NCBI RefSeq assembly: GCF_000961885.1
Contig: NZ_JZKH01000024.1
Coordinates: 1 to 64,000, forward strand
DNA from: Streptomyces rubellomurinus
Lineage (GTDB): Bacteria > Actinomycetota > Actinomycetes > Streptomycetales > Streptomycetaceae
DNA: 64,000 nt
Reading direction: 5' to 3'
The notes beneath the pieces are model-generated. The model was not told where the DNA came from. It made no database searches and worked only from the letters and a program-made list of their open reading frames with translations. Every line of letters begins with the position of its first letter. Position 1 is the first letter of the stretch. Shown here in pieces: positions 50,400-59,973 of this stretch. Made by a program: the position numbers and the translations under genes.

Positions 50400-51884
50400 T
50401 CACTTCCCGTTCAGCCACCCCGCGAGCTTGCCGCCCTTGTCCACGGCCCGCAGCCGCCGCTCCGCCGCCTCGCCGACCTCGTCCGTGGTGACCACCAGCA
50501 GCTCGTCCCCGCCGCGCAGCATGGTCGCCTTGTCCGGCACGAAGGAGTTGCCCTCCCGCACGACCAGGGTGACGGCCGCCCCCTTGGGCAGCCGCAGCTC
50601 GCTGATCTCGACCCCGGACATCCTGGAGTCCGGCGCGAGCGAGACGGACAGCAGGTGCCCGTGCAGCTTCTCCAGCGGGGCGGACTCGATGTCGAGGTCC
50701 TGGCCCATCGCGCCCTCGGCGATCCGCAGCCGCTTGGCCACCCAGGGCAGGGTCGGCCCCTGGAGCAGGGTGAAGACGACGACCAGGATGAAGACGATGT
50801 TGAACACGTCGTCGGCCTGGTGCGCGCCCGACACCACCGGGATGGTGGCCAGCACGATGGGCACCGCCCCGCGCAGCCCGGCCCAGCTGAGCAGCGCCTG
50901 CTCGCGTATCGACACCCGGAACGGGGTGAGGGTGAGCACCACCGACAGCGGCCGGGCGAGGAACACCAGCACCGCGCCGATCACCAGCGCGGGGACCACC
51001 GCGTCGCCCATGCTCTCGGGCGCGGCGAGCAGCCCGAGCAGGACGAACATGCCGATCTGCCCGATCCAGGCCAGGCCGTCCGCGAAGCCGCGCACCGCCG
51101 GTCCGTGCGGCAGCTTGGAGTTCCCGAGGATCACGGCGCTGATGTAGACGGCGAGGAAGCCGGAGCCGTGCAGCAGCGAGCCGCCGGCGTAGGCGAGCAC
51201 GGTCAGCGCCACCACGGCGATCGGGTACAGGCCCGAGGAGGGCAGCGCGACGTGCTTGACGGCGAACGCGCCCAGCTTGCCGACCGCGAGGCCGACGGCC
51301 GCGCCGATCGCCAGCTCGGCGACGATGGTGCCGAGCAGGACGTACCAGGTGCCGGGCTCGCCGGTGCTGGCGAAGGCGACGACGAGGATGACGACGGGCG
51401 CGTCGTTGAAGCCGGACTCGGCCTCCAGCAGGCCGGTGAGCCGGTGCGGCAGCGGCACCATCCGCAGCACCGAGAAGACGGCCGCGGCGTCGGTGGAGGA
51501 GACGATCGCGCCGAGCAGCAGCGAGGTCTGCCAGTCCAGGCCGACCAGCCAGTGCGCGCCGGCCGCGGTGACGAAGACGCTGACCCCGACGCCGACGGTG
51601 GCGAGCACGGTGGCGGCCGGCATCGCGGGTCTGACCTCGCGCCAGTTCGTCTTGAGGCCGCCCTCGGCCAGGATCACCACCAGGGCCGCGTAGCCGAGCA
51701 CCTGGGTGAGCTCGGCGTTGTTGAAGGTGACGCCGATTCCGTTCTGGCCCAGCGCCACGCCGATCCCCAGGTAGATCAGCAGGCTGGGCAGCCCCGATCT
51801 GGTCGAGAACCGCACGGCGACCACCGCGACCAGCAGGATCACGGAGGATTCGAGCAGGAGCTGGTTCAGGTGGGCGACGTTCAC
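50400..51884 (-). CDS. Potassium/proton antiporter, CPA1/NhaP2 type with TrkA-C domain
   Basis: A 494-residue protein with 12-13 hydrophobic helices. Signature segments are GIGVALGQNGIG, LAEGGLKTNW, SSTDAAAVFSVL, AESGFNDAPVVI (the ion-binding Asp pair region) and SWAGLRGAVPIVLATIP. The cytoplasmic C-terminus (about 390-480) is a TrkA-C/RCK-C regulatory domain (SRMSGVEISELRLPKGAAV). It exchanges K+ or Na+ for protons. ATG has a GGTGCCCC-type context, and the gene is divergent from penicillin acylase. Confidence 0.95.
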   Translation of the reverse strand: MNVAHLNQLLLESSVILLVAVVAVRFSTRSGLPSLLIYLGIGVALGQNGIGVTFNNAELTQVLGYAALVVILAEGGLKTNWREVRPAMPAATVLATVGVGVSVFVTAAGAHWLVGLDWQTSLLLGAIVSSTDAAAVFSVLRMVPLPHRLTGLLEAESGFNDAPVVILVVAFASTGEPGTWYVLLGTIVAELAIGAAVGLAVGKLGAFAVKHVALPSSGLYPIAVVALTVLAYAGGSLLHGSGFLAVYISAVILGNSKLPHGPAVRGFADGLAWIGQIGMFVLLGLLAAPESMGDAVVPALVIGAVLVFLARPLSVVLTLTPFRVSIREQALLSWAGLRGAVPIVLATIPVVSGAHQADDVFNIVFILVVVFTLLQGPTLPWVAKRLRIAEGAMGQDLDIESAPLEKLHGHLLSVSLAPDSRMSGVEISELRLPKGAAVTLVVREGNSFVPDKATMLRGGDELLVVTTDEVGEAAERRLRAVDKGGKLAGWLNGK

Positions 51885-52123
51885 GCAGGGGCACCTCGGG
51901 CAGGCAGGGGCGGACGGGGTGTCTGGGTGGTGCGGGGGGTGACCCGTTAAGAAGCCGTCAATGCTCCCCTTGCGGATCGTTACTCAGTCTAACATTTTGC
52001 CATATCTTTAGCTTGGTCCCCCGTTCACAGCGTCCGGCCGACTCGGCCTAATGTGGTGCCCTGTCACGGCCCCAGGCCCTGGACACGCCCGCCCGCCCCG
52101 AAGTCAGGACCGCAAGGACCCAG

Positions 52124-54841
52124 ATGCCCCGCTTGAAGAAGTTCCGGCGCGCCCGTCTGATCGTGATCGTGCTGGTCGTGCTGCTGGTGGCCGGCGTCGG
52201 CTACGGCGGCTACCGCGGGGTCGCCGCGGTCCGCGCCTCCTTCCCGGAGGTCGACGGCAGCGTCAAGGTCGCGGGCCTGAGCGCGCCGGTCGACGTCAAG
52301 CGGGACGCCAACGGCATCCCGCAGCTCTACGCCGACACCGCCGAGGACCTCTTCCGCGCCCAGGGCTACGTCCAGGCGCAGGACCGGTTCTGGGAGATGG
52401 ACGTCCGCCGCCACATCACCGCCGGCCGGCTGTCCGAGATGTTCGGCGACGGCCAGGTCGACACCGACGCCTTCATCCGCACCATGGGCTGGCGGCAGGT
52501 CGCGCAGAAGGAGTTCGACACCAAGCTGTCGCCCGAGACCAAGAAGTACCTGCAGGCCTACTCGGACGGCGTGAACGCCTGGCTCGGCGAGCACCCCGGC
52601 GGCGAGAAGGCCTCGCTGGAGTACGCGCTGCTCGGCATGGTCAACGACGGCTACAAGCCCGAGCAGTGGACCCCGGTCGACTCGGTGGCCTGGCTCAAGG
52701 CGATGGCCTGGAACCTCTCCGGGAACCTCCAGGAGGAGATCGACCGCTCGCTGCTGTCCCAGGACTTCACCCCGGACAAGATCGCCGAGCTGTACCCGGA
52801 CTACCCGTACAGCCGCAACGGCACCATCGTGAAGACCGGCACCGTCAGCGGCGACACCTACCGCCCGGCGGACGGCCCCGCGCCGGCCGCCGGCACTCCC
52901 GGCGCCGGCACCGCCCAGGGCGCGGCCACCACCAAGGCGCTGCTGCAGGGCCTGACCGACCGGGTCGACAAGATGCCGCAGCTGCTCGGCCGCCCCGGCC
53001 AGGGCATCGGCTCCAACTCCTGGGTCGTCGCCGGCAGCCACACCACCACCGGCCGGCCGCTGCTCGCCAACGACCCGCACCTGGGCCCCGGCCTGCCCTC
53101 GGTCTGGTACCAGATGGGCCTGCACTGCCGGACGTCCTCCCCCGCCTGCCAGTTCGACGTCTCCGGCTTCACCTTCGCGGGCATGCCCGGCGTGGTCATC
53201 GGCCACAACAAGGACGTCGCCTGGGGCTTCACCAACCTCGGCGCCGACGTCACCGACCTCTACCTGGAGAAGGTCACCGGCCCGGACACGTACCAGGTCG
53301 ACGGCAAGGACGAGAAGTTCGACCTCCGCAAGGAGACCATCAAGGTCGCCGGCGGCGAGGACCGCACCATCACCGTCCGCACCACCAGGACCGGTGCTCC
53401 GCTCATCTCCGACCAGAGCACCGAGCAGCAGAACGTCGGCAAGTACGCCCCCAACGGCAGCGCCGCCCCCGACCGCGGCACCACCGGTTACGGCGTCGCC
53501 CTGCAGTGGACGGCGCTCAACCCCGGCAAGACCATGGACGCCGTCTTCGAGCTCGACAAGGCCCGGAACTGGGACGAGTTCCGGGGCGCCGCCAAGGACT
53601 TCGCCGTCCCGGCGCAGAACCTGATCTACGCCGACGCCAAGCACATCGGCTACCAGGCCCCCGGCGACGTCCCGATCCGCGGCAAGGGCGACGGCACCAT
53701 GCCCGCCCCCGGCTGGGACTCCGGCTACCAGTGGAAGGGCTCGATCCCCTTCAGCGCCCTGCCCTACAGCCTCGACCCGGCCGCGGGCTACATCGTCACC
53801 GCCAACCAGGCCGTGGTCGACCCGAGCTACAAGTACAACCTGACCAAGGACTGGGAGTACGGCACCCGCGCCAAGGAGATCACCGAGCAGATCGAGGGCC
53901 TGCTCAAGAACAACGGCAAGATCTCGCCGGACGACATGCAGAACCTCCAGCTGGACAACACCAGCATCATGGCCAAGACGCTCGTCCCGCTGCTGCTCAA
54001 GCAGCAGATCGACGACCCGTACGTGCGCGAGGCCCAGGACCTGCTGAAGGACTGGAACTACCACCAGGACGCCGACTCGGCCGCCGCCGCGTACTACAAC
54101 GGCGTCTGGCGCAACCTGCTCACCCTCGCCTTCGGCCAGAAGTTCCCGGCCGACCTCCGGGCCAAGGGCGACTGCCTGCTGGTCCGCCAGCAGGGCGACC
54201 CGACCAAGCCGGACAGCGGCAGCCGGATCGTCACCGAGTGCGGCACCCGCGACCCGGGCAAGGCCCAGCCGGACGGCGGCGACCGCTGGACCGAGGTGGT
54301 CCGCCAGCAGCTCGACAAGCCCGACAGCAGCTGGTGGACGTACATCGACTCCGACCACAAGGAGCAGAAGGGCCTGGACAACCTGCTCAAGGAGGCGATG
54401 AAGAACGCCCGGCAGGACCTCACCTCGCTGCTGAGCAAGGACATCTCCACCTGGAGCTGGGGCCGGCTGCACAAGCTGGAGCTGAAGGAGCAGACCCTCG
54501 GCACCGACGACTCCTCGATCGCCTCCGGCGTCGTCCACAAGCTGCTCAACCGCGGCCCGTACCGCCTCTCCGGCGGCTCCGCCGCGGTCGACGCGGCCGG
54601 CTGGAACGCGGCCGCGGGCTACCAGGTGGACTGGATCCCGTCGATGCGGATGGTGGTCGACCTGAGCGACCTGGACTCCTCGCACTGGATCAACGTCGGC
54701 GGCGCCTCCGGCCACGCCTTCCACGCCAACTACAACGACCAGACCGATCTCTGGCTCAAGGGCAAGCTGCTGACCTGGGCGTTCACGCCCGACGCGGTCG
54801 AGAAGGCGACCAAGCACAAGCTGGTGCTCACCAACGGCTGA
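52124..54841 (+). CDS. Penicillin acylase-family N-terminal nucleophile hydrolase
   Basis: A 905-residue exported pro-enzyme. The N-terminus (RRARLIVIVLVVLLVAGVGY) is an anchor or signal. The alpha chain is followed by the autoprocessing site GIGSNSWVV, where Ser297 becomes the nucleophile after cleavage between Gly296 and Ser297. LLANDPHLG then supplies the conserved Asn-Asp-Pro-His segment. The later GYVTANQ-like and ASGHAFHANYNDQTDLW parts are typical. It hydrolyses amides such as beta-lactam side chains, acyl-homoserine lactones or cyclic lipopeptides. The real substrate cannot be told. A hairpin terminator follows. Confidence 0.95.
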   Translation: MPRLKKFRRARLIVIVLVVLLVAGVGYGGYRGVAAVRASFPEVDGSVKVAGLSAPVDVKRDANGIPQLYADTAEDLFRAQGYVQAQDRFWEMDVRRHITAGRLSEMFGDGQVDTDAFIRTMGWRQVAQKEFDTKLSPETKKYLQAYSDGVNAWLGEHPGGEKASLEYALLGMVNDGYKPEQWTPVDSVAWLKAMAWNLSGNLQEEIDRSLLSQDFTPDKIAELYPDYPYSRNGTIVKTGTVSGDTYRPADGPAPAAGTPGAGTAQGAATTKALLQGLTDRVDKMPQLLGRPGQGIGSNSWVVAGSHTTTGRPLLANDPHLGPGLPSVWYQMGLHCRTSSPACQFDVSGFTFAGMPGVVIGHNKDVAWGFTNLGADVTDLYLEKVTGPDTYQVDGKDEKFDLRKETIKVAGGEDRTITVRTTRTGAPLISDQSTEQQNVGKYAPNGSAAPDRGTTGYGVALQWTALNPGKTMDAVFELDKARNWDEFRGAAKDFAVPAQNLIYADAKHIGYQAPGDVPIRGKGDGTMPAPGWDSGYQWKGSIPFSALPYSLDPAAGYIVTANQAVVDPSYKYNLTKDWEYGTRAKEITEQIEGLLKNNGKISPDDMQNLQLDNTSIMAKTLVPLLLKQQIDDPYVREAQDLLKDWNYHQDADSAAAAYYNGVWRNLLTLAFGQKFPADLRAKGDCLLVRQQGDPTKPDSGSRIVTECGTRDPGKAQPDGGDRWTEVVRQQLDKPDSSWWTYIDSDHKEQKGLDNLLKEAMKNARQDLTSLLSKDISTWSWGRLHKLELKEQTLGTDDSSIASGVVHKLLNRGPYRLSGGSAAVDAAGWNAAAGYQVDWIPSMRMVVDLSDLDSSHWINVGGASGHAFHANYNDQTDLWLKGKLLTWAFTPDAVEKATKHKLVLTNG

Positions 54842-54855
54842 GCCCCCGTACGGCC

Positions 54856-54889
54856 GGCGGCCCCGCTCCCACCCGGGAGCGGGGCCGCC
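54856..54889 (+). terminator. Terminator of penicillin acylase gene
   Basis: GGCGGCCCCGCTCCC and GGGAGCGGGGCCGCC pair exactly (15 bp) around four bases, 15 bases past the stop codon. Confidence 0.88.
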
Positions 54890-54920
54890 GCCGTTCCGGC
54901 CCGCCGGGCTTCCGGGCCGC

Positions 54921-55496
54921 TCAGTCCAGCCGGTGCACCCCGGACGGCGTGACCGCCAGGTCCACCGGCCGGTCGTGCGGCTCGGCCGGCACCCGCTCCA
55001 GCAGCTCGTGCCCGTACAGCAGCACCGCCAGCACCGGGTGCGCGCCGGACCGCTCCAGCCGGGCCAGCACCCGGTCGTAGCTGCCGCCGCCGCGCCCCAG
55101 CCGCAGCCCGCGCCGGTCCACCGCCAGACCTGGCAGCAGCACCACCGACGCCTCCGTCACCGCCGCCGGCCCCAGCCGCGGCCCCACCGGCTCCAGCAGC
55201 CCGCGCCCGGCCGGGGCGAGCTCCCCGGGCCCGCCGTACTCGGCCCAGTCCAGGTCGTTGTCCGGGAGCAGGACGGGCAGCAGCACCCGCACCCCGCGCG
55301 AGCGCAGCGCGTCCAGCAGCGGCCGCGTCCCCGGCTCGGCGCCCACCGAGACGTACGCCGCCACCGTCGCGCCCGGCCCGGCCAGCTCCCCGGCGTGCCC
55401 GGCCAGCGCGAGCGCCGCCGCGGCCCGCTCCCCGTCGCTCAGGGCCCGGCGTTCGGCGAGCAGCCGTGTCCTCAGCCCGTTCTTGTCGTTGTGCAT
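54921..55496 (-). CDS. 5-formyltetrahydrofolate cyclo-ligase
   Basis: A 191-residue enzyme. The ATG at 55496 follows GGAGGATCTG; a GTG at 55526 would overlap the divergent region. GLRTRLLAERRALS, LPVLLPDNDLDWAEY and the folate/ATP loop LGRGGGSYDRVLA are the family motifs. It uses ATP to convert 5-formyl-THF (folinate) to 5,10-methenyl-THF. Divergent from the GGDEF gene, 47 bases apart. Confidence 0.92.
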   Translation of the reverse strand: MHNDKNGLRTRLLAERRALSDGERAAAALALAGHAGELAGPGATVAAYVSVGAEPGTRPLLDALRSRGVRVLLPVLLPDNDLDWAEYGGPGELAPAGRGLLEPVGPRLGPAAVTEASVVLLPGLAVDRRGLRLGRGGGSYDRVLARLERSGAHPVLAVLLYGHELLERVPAEPHDRPVDLAVTPSGVHRLD

Positions 55497-55543
55497 CAGA
55501 TCCTCCACGTCCGCAGAGCCTGACACGTGAAAGGGCGCCGCGA

Positions 55544-56458
55544 TTGTCCACCCCGCTGCTGGTCCAGGCGCTGGCCGCGCTGAGCGCCCCCGCCCTGGCC
55601 GGCACCGCCGTGCTCGGCCTGCGCCTGCGCAGGGGCGCCGCCGAGGCCGCCGCCCGGCAGCGGCGCCAGCGCGAGCGGATCGCCGAACTGGAGGCCCGCT
55701 GCTCCGAGCTGGAGCGCACCGCCTCCTGCGACCCGCTCACCGGCGTGTGGAACTACCGCCACCTGCAGCTCACCCTCGACCGCGAGATCGAGCGCGCCCG
55801 CCGGGCCGAGCACAGCGAGCAGGCCGAGGGACCGCGCCCGCTCGCCGTGCTGATGCTGGAGATCGCCGGCTTCGGGGCCGTCGTCGCCGAGCACGGCCGG
55901 GCCCGGTCCGGCGCCGTGCTGCGCGACCTCGCCCAGCGGCTCGCGATGGAGATCCGCCGCTCCGACACCCTGGGCCGCTACAGCGGCGAGGAGTTCCTGG
56001 TGGTGCTGCCGGACACCGGCGCCGAGGGCGCCGCGCAGGTCGCCGAACGGCTGGTCTGGTCGGTGCGCCGGCACCTGCTGCTGGACTGGTCCTCCGGCCC
56101 GCGCGAGCCCCGCCCCGCGCACGGCAACGGCCTGACCGCCGCGGTCGGCATCGCCGTGCTGCCCGAGGACGGCGGCCACGCCGCCGTGCTGCTGCGCGCC
56201 GCCGACCGGGCGCTCGCCGAGGCCCGGGCGGCCGGCGGCGACTGCTGGCGGACCGCCCCGCGGACCGGTGGCGCGCCCCCCGCCGCCGAGCCGCGACGAC
56301 CGGTCGCTTCCGGTACGGAGGACGGGGTGACTGCCGAACGTGACCGTTCGGAAAAGCCGGGTAGTCTGTCGGCCTGTGCCGGACGGGACCCCCTCGCCCA
56401 GCCGGTCACCTTCCATTCGCCTGCCATCGTTGCCGGGCCCCGTGACCTGCTGTCCTGA
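55544..56458 (+). CDS. Degenerate GGDEF-domain protein
   Basis: A 304-residue protein starting TTG (AAAGGG before it); other starts overlap the divergent gene. One transmembrane helix (about 7-27) and a coiled coil (38-58) precede a GGDEF domain at 60-240. The signature reads SGEEF (147-151) with an RxxD inhibitory site at 138-141. The metal and substrate residues differ: the first Asp strand is LMLEIAGF, and the ND pair is AE. It is therefore probably inactive or a c-di-GMP sensor. The C-terminal 60 residues are polar. It is 54 bases from galU. Confidence 0.82.
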   Translation: MSTPLLVQALAALSAPALAGTAVLGLRLRRGAAEAAARQRRQRERIAELEARCSELERTASCDPLTGVWNYRHLQLTLDREIERARRAEHSEQAEGPRPLAVLMLEIAGFGAVVAEHGRARSGAVLRDLAQRLAMEIRRSDTLGRYSGEEFLVVLPDTGAEGAAQVAERLVWSVRRHLLLDWSSGPREPRPAHGNGLTAAVGIAVLPEDGGHAAVLLRAADRALAEARAAGGDCWRTAPRTGGAPPAAEPRRPVASGTEDGVTAERDRSEKPGSLSACAGRDPLAQPVTFHSPAIVAGPRDLLS

Positions 56459-56512
56459 GCAGGGACCGACCGTGCTCGGCCGGGCAAAAACGTGCCTGAG
56501 TAAGGTAAACGC

Positions 56513-57433
56513 ATGACGACGAGCAACTCCCGAATTCCGGTCACCAAGGCCGTGGTACCCGCGGCCGGACTGGGCACCCGCTTCCTCCCGGCGACCAAGG
56601 CCACCCCGAAGGAGATGCTCCCGGTCGTCGACAAGCCGGCCATCCAGTACGTCGTCGAGGAGGCCTCCTCCGCGGGCCTGTCCGACATACTCATGGTCAC
56701 CGGCCGTAACAAGCGCGCGCTGGAGGACCACTTCGACCGCGCCTACGAGCTGGAGGAGCTGCTCGCCCGCAAGGGCGACGAGGACCGCCTGCGCCGGGTC
56801 CGCGAGTCCGTCGAGCTCGCCAACATGCACTACGTCCGCCAGGGCGACCCCAAGGGCCTCGGCCACGCCGTCTCGGTCGCCGAGCAGCACGTCGCCGGCC
56901 AGCCCTTCGCCGTCCTGCTCGGCGACGACCTGATCGACCCCCGCGACCCGCTGCTGTCCCGCATGATCGAGGTGCAGCAGGAGTTCGGCGGCTCGGTCGT
57001 CGCCCTCATGGAGGTCGACCCCTCGCAGATCCACCTCTACGGCTGCGCCGCCGTCAAGCCCAACGGCTTCGGCGACGACGTCTTCGAGGTCACCGACCTG
57101 GTCGAGAAGCCCGAGCCCGGCGAGGCCCCCTCCAACTACGCCGTCATCGGCCGCTACGTCCTCGACCCGCTGGTCTTCGACGTGCTGCGCGAGACCAAGC
57201 CCGGCCGCGGCGGCGAGATCCAGCTCACCGACGCCCTGCGCGAGCTGACCACCCGCGACCAGGCCGAGGGCGGCAAGGTCCACGGCGTCCTCTTCAAGGG
57301 CCGCCGCTACGACACCGGCGACCGCGCCGACTACCTGCGCGCCATCGTCCGACTCGCCGCCGAGCGCGAGGACCTGGGCCCGGAGTTCCGCTCCTGGCTG
57401 CGCGGGTTCGTCGCCACCGAGCTGCAGGACTGA
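56513..57433 (+). CDS. galU: UTP-glucose-1-phosphate uridylyltransferase GalU
   Basis: A 306-residue enzyme with the full GalU pattern: AVVPAAGLGTRFLPATKATPKEMLPVVDKP for UTP binding, GLGHAV, LLGDDLID, and EKPEPGEAPSNYAVIGRYVL, ending GDRADYLRA. It makes UDP-glucose for cell-wall and capsule polymers and trehalose. ATG start. It stands first in a tight row with moeA, moaC and moaB, 29 bases before moeA. Confidence 0.97.
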   Translation: MTTSNSRIPVTKAVVPAAGLGTRFLPATKATPKEMLPVVDKPAIQYVVEEASSAGLSDILMVTGRNKRALEDHFDRAYELEELLARKGDEDRLRRVRESVELANMHYVRQGDPKGLGHAVSVAEQHVAGQPFAVLLGDDLIDPRDPLLSRMIEVQQEFGGSVVALMEVDPSQIHLYGCAAVKPNGFGDDVFEVTDLVEKPEPGEAPSNYAVIGRYVLDPLVFDVLRETKPGRGGEIQLTDALRELTTRDQAEGGKVHGVLFKGRRYDTGDRADYLRAIVRLAAEREDLGPEFRSWLRGFVATELQD

Positions 57434-57462
57434 CACCCCGACAGACAGAGAGCGAGCCGCCG

Positions 57463-58800
57463 ATGACCGGGTCCACGGAGCACAGCACCACCGACGCAGC
57501 CTGCTGTGACGGGTCCGCGGACCGGGCGCCGGCGGCTCCTCGCCTCTGGACGGTCGACGAGCACCTCACCGACGTGCTGGCCGCCGTCGGCCCGCTGCCC
57601 GCGATCGAGCTCCAACTGCTCGACGCCCAGGGCTGCCGGCTGGAGGAGAACGTCCTCGCGGGCGGCGACCTGCCGCCCTTCGACAACAGCTCGATGGACG
57701 GCTACGCCCTGCGCACCGCCGACACCGCCGGCGCCACCGACACCTACCCCTCGGTGCTCACCGTGGTCGGCGACATCGCCGCCGGCGCGGACGAGCTGCC
57801 CAAGGTCGGGCCCGGCCAGGCCGCCCGGATCATGACCGGCGCCCCCCTGCCGCCCGGCGCCCAGGCCGTCGCCCCGGTCGAGTGGACGGACGGCGGCACC
57901 GGCACCGGCGTGGCCGCCGCCGCGATGGGCGCGCCCGTCGAGGGCGAGGAGGTCCGGGTGCTGCGCCCGGTCGCCGAGGGCGCGCACATCCGCCGCCGCG
58001 GCAGCGACGTCGCGGCCGGCACGACCGTCCTGGCCGCCGGCACCCGGCTCGGCCCCACCCAGCTCGGCCTGCTCGCCGCGATCGGCCGGGCCACCGTCAA
58101 GGTCCGCCCGCGCCCGCGGGTCGTGGTGCTCTCCACCGGCAGCGAGCTGGTCCAGCCCGGCGAGCCGGTCGGGCCCGGGCAGATCGCCGACTCCAACAGC
58201 TTCACCCTCACCGCGGCCGCCCAGGCCGCCGGCGCCATCGCCTTCCGGGTCGGCGCCGTCCCCGACGACGCCGAGCGGCTGCGCGCCGTCCTGGAGGAGC
58301 AGCTCGGCCGGGCCGACCTGATCGTCACCAGCGGCGGCGTCAGCGTCGGCGCGTACGACGTCGTCAAGGAGGTCTTCGAGACCTACGGCGGCGTGGACTT
58401 CCGCAAGCTCCGGATGCAGCCCGGCAAGCCCCAGGGCTTCGGCCGGATCGGCGGCCGGACCGGGGTGCCGCTGCTCGCCCTGCCCGGCAACCCGGTGAGC
58501 GCCTACATCTCCTTCGAGCTGTTCGTCCGCCCGGTCATCCGCACCATGCTCGGCGCGGCCGACGTCCACCGCCCGGTGGTGCGCGCGCTCTGCCCGTCCG
58601 CGCTGCGCTCCCCGGCCGGGCGCCGGCAGTTCCTGCGCGGCCGCTACTCGCCTGCGGACGGCACCGTCGAGCCGGTCGGCGGCGCCGACTCCCACCTGGT
58701 CGGCGCCCTGGCCCGGGCCGACTGCCTGATCACCGTCCCCGAGGACGTCACCGACCTGCCGGCCGGCAGCGCGGTCGACGTGGTGCTGCTGGACTCCTGA
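57463..58800 (+). CDS. moeA: Molybdopterin molybdotransferase MoeA / Glp-like gephyrin homologue
   Basis: A 445-residue Moe[52 protein letters not shown], the catalytic [17 protein letters not shown] and LPGNPVSAY are all present, so it should insert molybdenum into molybdopterin. An N-terminal extension of about 25 residues precedes domain I. In Corynebacterium and Mycobacterium a MoeA homologue in this galU-linked position (Glp) binds FtsZ and the membrane receptor GlpR. The glpR/sepX gene is 1.9 kb downstream, so a second job in division is plausible. Confidence 0.95.
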   Translation: MTGSTEHSTTDAACCDGSADRAPAAPRLWTVDEHLTDVLAAVGPLPAIELQLLDAQGCRLEENVLAGGDLPPFDNSSMDGYALRTADTAGATDTYPSVLTVVGDIAAGADELPKVGPGQAARIMTGAPLPPGAQAVAPVEWTDGGTGTGVAAAAMGAPVEGEEVRVLRPVAEGAHIRRRGSDVAAGTTVLAAGTRLGPTQLGLLAAIGRATVKVRPRPRVVVLSTGSELVQPGEPVGPGQIADSNSFTLTAAAQAAGAIAFRVGAVPDDAERLRAVLEEQLGRADLIVTSGGVSVGAYDVVKEVFETYGGVDFRKLRMQPGKPQGFGRIGGRTGVPLLALPGNPVSAYISFELFVRPVIRTMLGAADVHRPVVRALCPSALRSPAGRRQFLRGRYSPADGTVEPVGGADSHLVGALARADCLITVPEDVTDLPAGSAVDVVLLDS

Positions 58801-58942
58801 CCGTTCGCGTTCCCCGCCCCGAGCCGGAGAGGGCGCCGGAGCGCCGACCGTCGACACCGGGTCCGAGCGCCCGGAGACGAGTGGCGAGTCACAGAGCGGT
58901 ACGGTAGCGCCGTATTCGACCCGTGCGCCCCTGGAGTTACCC

Positions 58943-59443
58943 GTGACGACACCTCCCCCCGGCGACCGCCTGACCCACGTCGACGAGCAGGGCGCGGCCC
59001 GGATGGTCGACGTCTCCGAGAAGGCCACCACCGCGCGCACCGCCGTCGCGGCCGGGCGGGTCCGGGTCTCCCCGAAGGTGGTCGAGCTGCTGCGCGGCGA
59101 GGGCGTGCCCAAGGGCGACGCCCTCGCGGTGGCCCGGATCGCCGGGATCATGGGCGCGAAGCGGACGCCGGACCTGATCCCGCTCTGCCACCCGATCGCG
59201 GTCTCCGGCGTCAAGGTCGACCTCGCCGTCGCGGACGACGCGGTCGAGATCACCGCCACCGTGAAGACCGCCGACCGCACCGGCGTCGAGATGGAGGCGC
59301 TGACCTCGGTGGCGGTCGCCGCGCTGACCGTCATCGACATGGTCAAGGCGGTGGACAAGGGCGCCGCGATCGAGTCCGTCCGGGTGCTCAGCAAGACCGG
59401 CGGCAAGAGCGGCGACTGGTTCGCGCCGGAGGTGGAGGCGTGA
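58943..59443 (+). CDS. moaC: Cyclic pyranopterin monophosphate synthase MoaC
   Basis: A 166-residue protein starting with [24 protein letters not shown], then [18 protein letters not shown] and the catalytic segment [25 protein letters not shown] are the MoaC hallmarks. It rearranges GTP-derived intermediate to cyclic pyranopterin monophosphate in the first step of molybdenum cofactor synthesis. Its stop overlaps the next start (GTGA). The partner radical-SAM MoaA is not in the window. Confidence 0.97.
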   Translation: MTTPPPGDRLTHVDEQGAARMVDVSEKATTARTAVAAGRVRVSPKVVELLRGEGVPKGDALAVARIAGIMGAKRTPDLIPLCHPIAVSGVKVDLAVADDAVEITATVKTADRTGVEMEALTSVAVAALTVIDMVKAVDKGAAIESVRVLSKTGGKSGDWFAPEVEA

Positions 59444-59973
59444 CGGCGCGGGGCACGGGGGCACAGGACATGAGGGCCTTGGCGGTGACCGTCTCCAACC
59501 GCGCCTCGGCCGGGGTGTACGAGGACCGGGGCGGCCCGCTGCTGGTCGCCGGCCTGACCGCGATGGGCTTCGCCGCGGACGGCCCCCGGGTCGTCCCGGA
59601 CGGCGAGCCGGTCGAGGCGGTGCTGCGCGAGGCCGTCGCGGCCGGCTACGACGTCGTGCTGACCACCGGCGGCACCGGCATCTCCCCGATGGACCTCACC
59701 CCCGAGATGACCGCCCGGGTGATCGACCGGCCGGTCCCCGGCATCGCCGAGGCGATCCGCGCGTACGGCCGGGACAAGGTGCCGACCTCGGCGCTCTCCC
59801 GCGGGCTGGCGGGGCTCGCCGGACGTACCCTGATCGTCAACCTGCCGGGGTCGACCGGCGGCGTCAGGGACGGCCTGGCCGTCCTGGAGCCGCTGCTCGC
59901 CCACGCCGTGGACCAGCTCCGCGGCGGGGACCACCCCCGGCCCGACGCACCAGCTTCCGGGAGAGCGCACTGA
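59440..59973 (+). CDS. moaB: Molybdopterin adenylyltransferase, MogA/MoaB family
   Basis: A 177-residue protein whose GTG overlaps the moaC stop codon. The MoCF-domain motifs are [33 protein letters not shown] and [13 protein letters not shown]. It adenylates molybdopterin before metal insertion by MoeA. The N-terminus may begin a little later (Met11), as [10 protein letters not shown] is the usual family start. Confidence 0.93.
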   Translation: MTARGTGAQDMRALAVTVSNRASAGVYEDRGGPLLVAGLTAMGFAADGPRVVPDGEPVEAVLREAVAAGYDVVLTTGGTGISPMDLTPEMTARVIDRPVPGIAEAIRAYGRDKVPTSALSRGLAGLAGRTLIVNLPGSTGGVRDGLAVLEPLLAHAVDQLRGGDHPRPDAPASGRAH

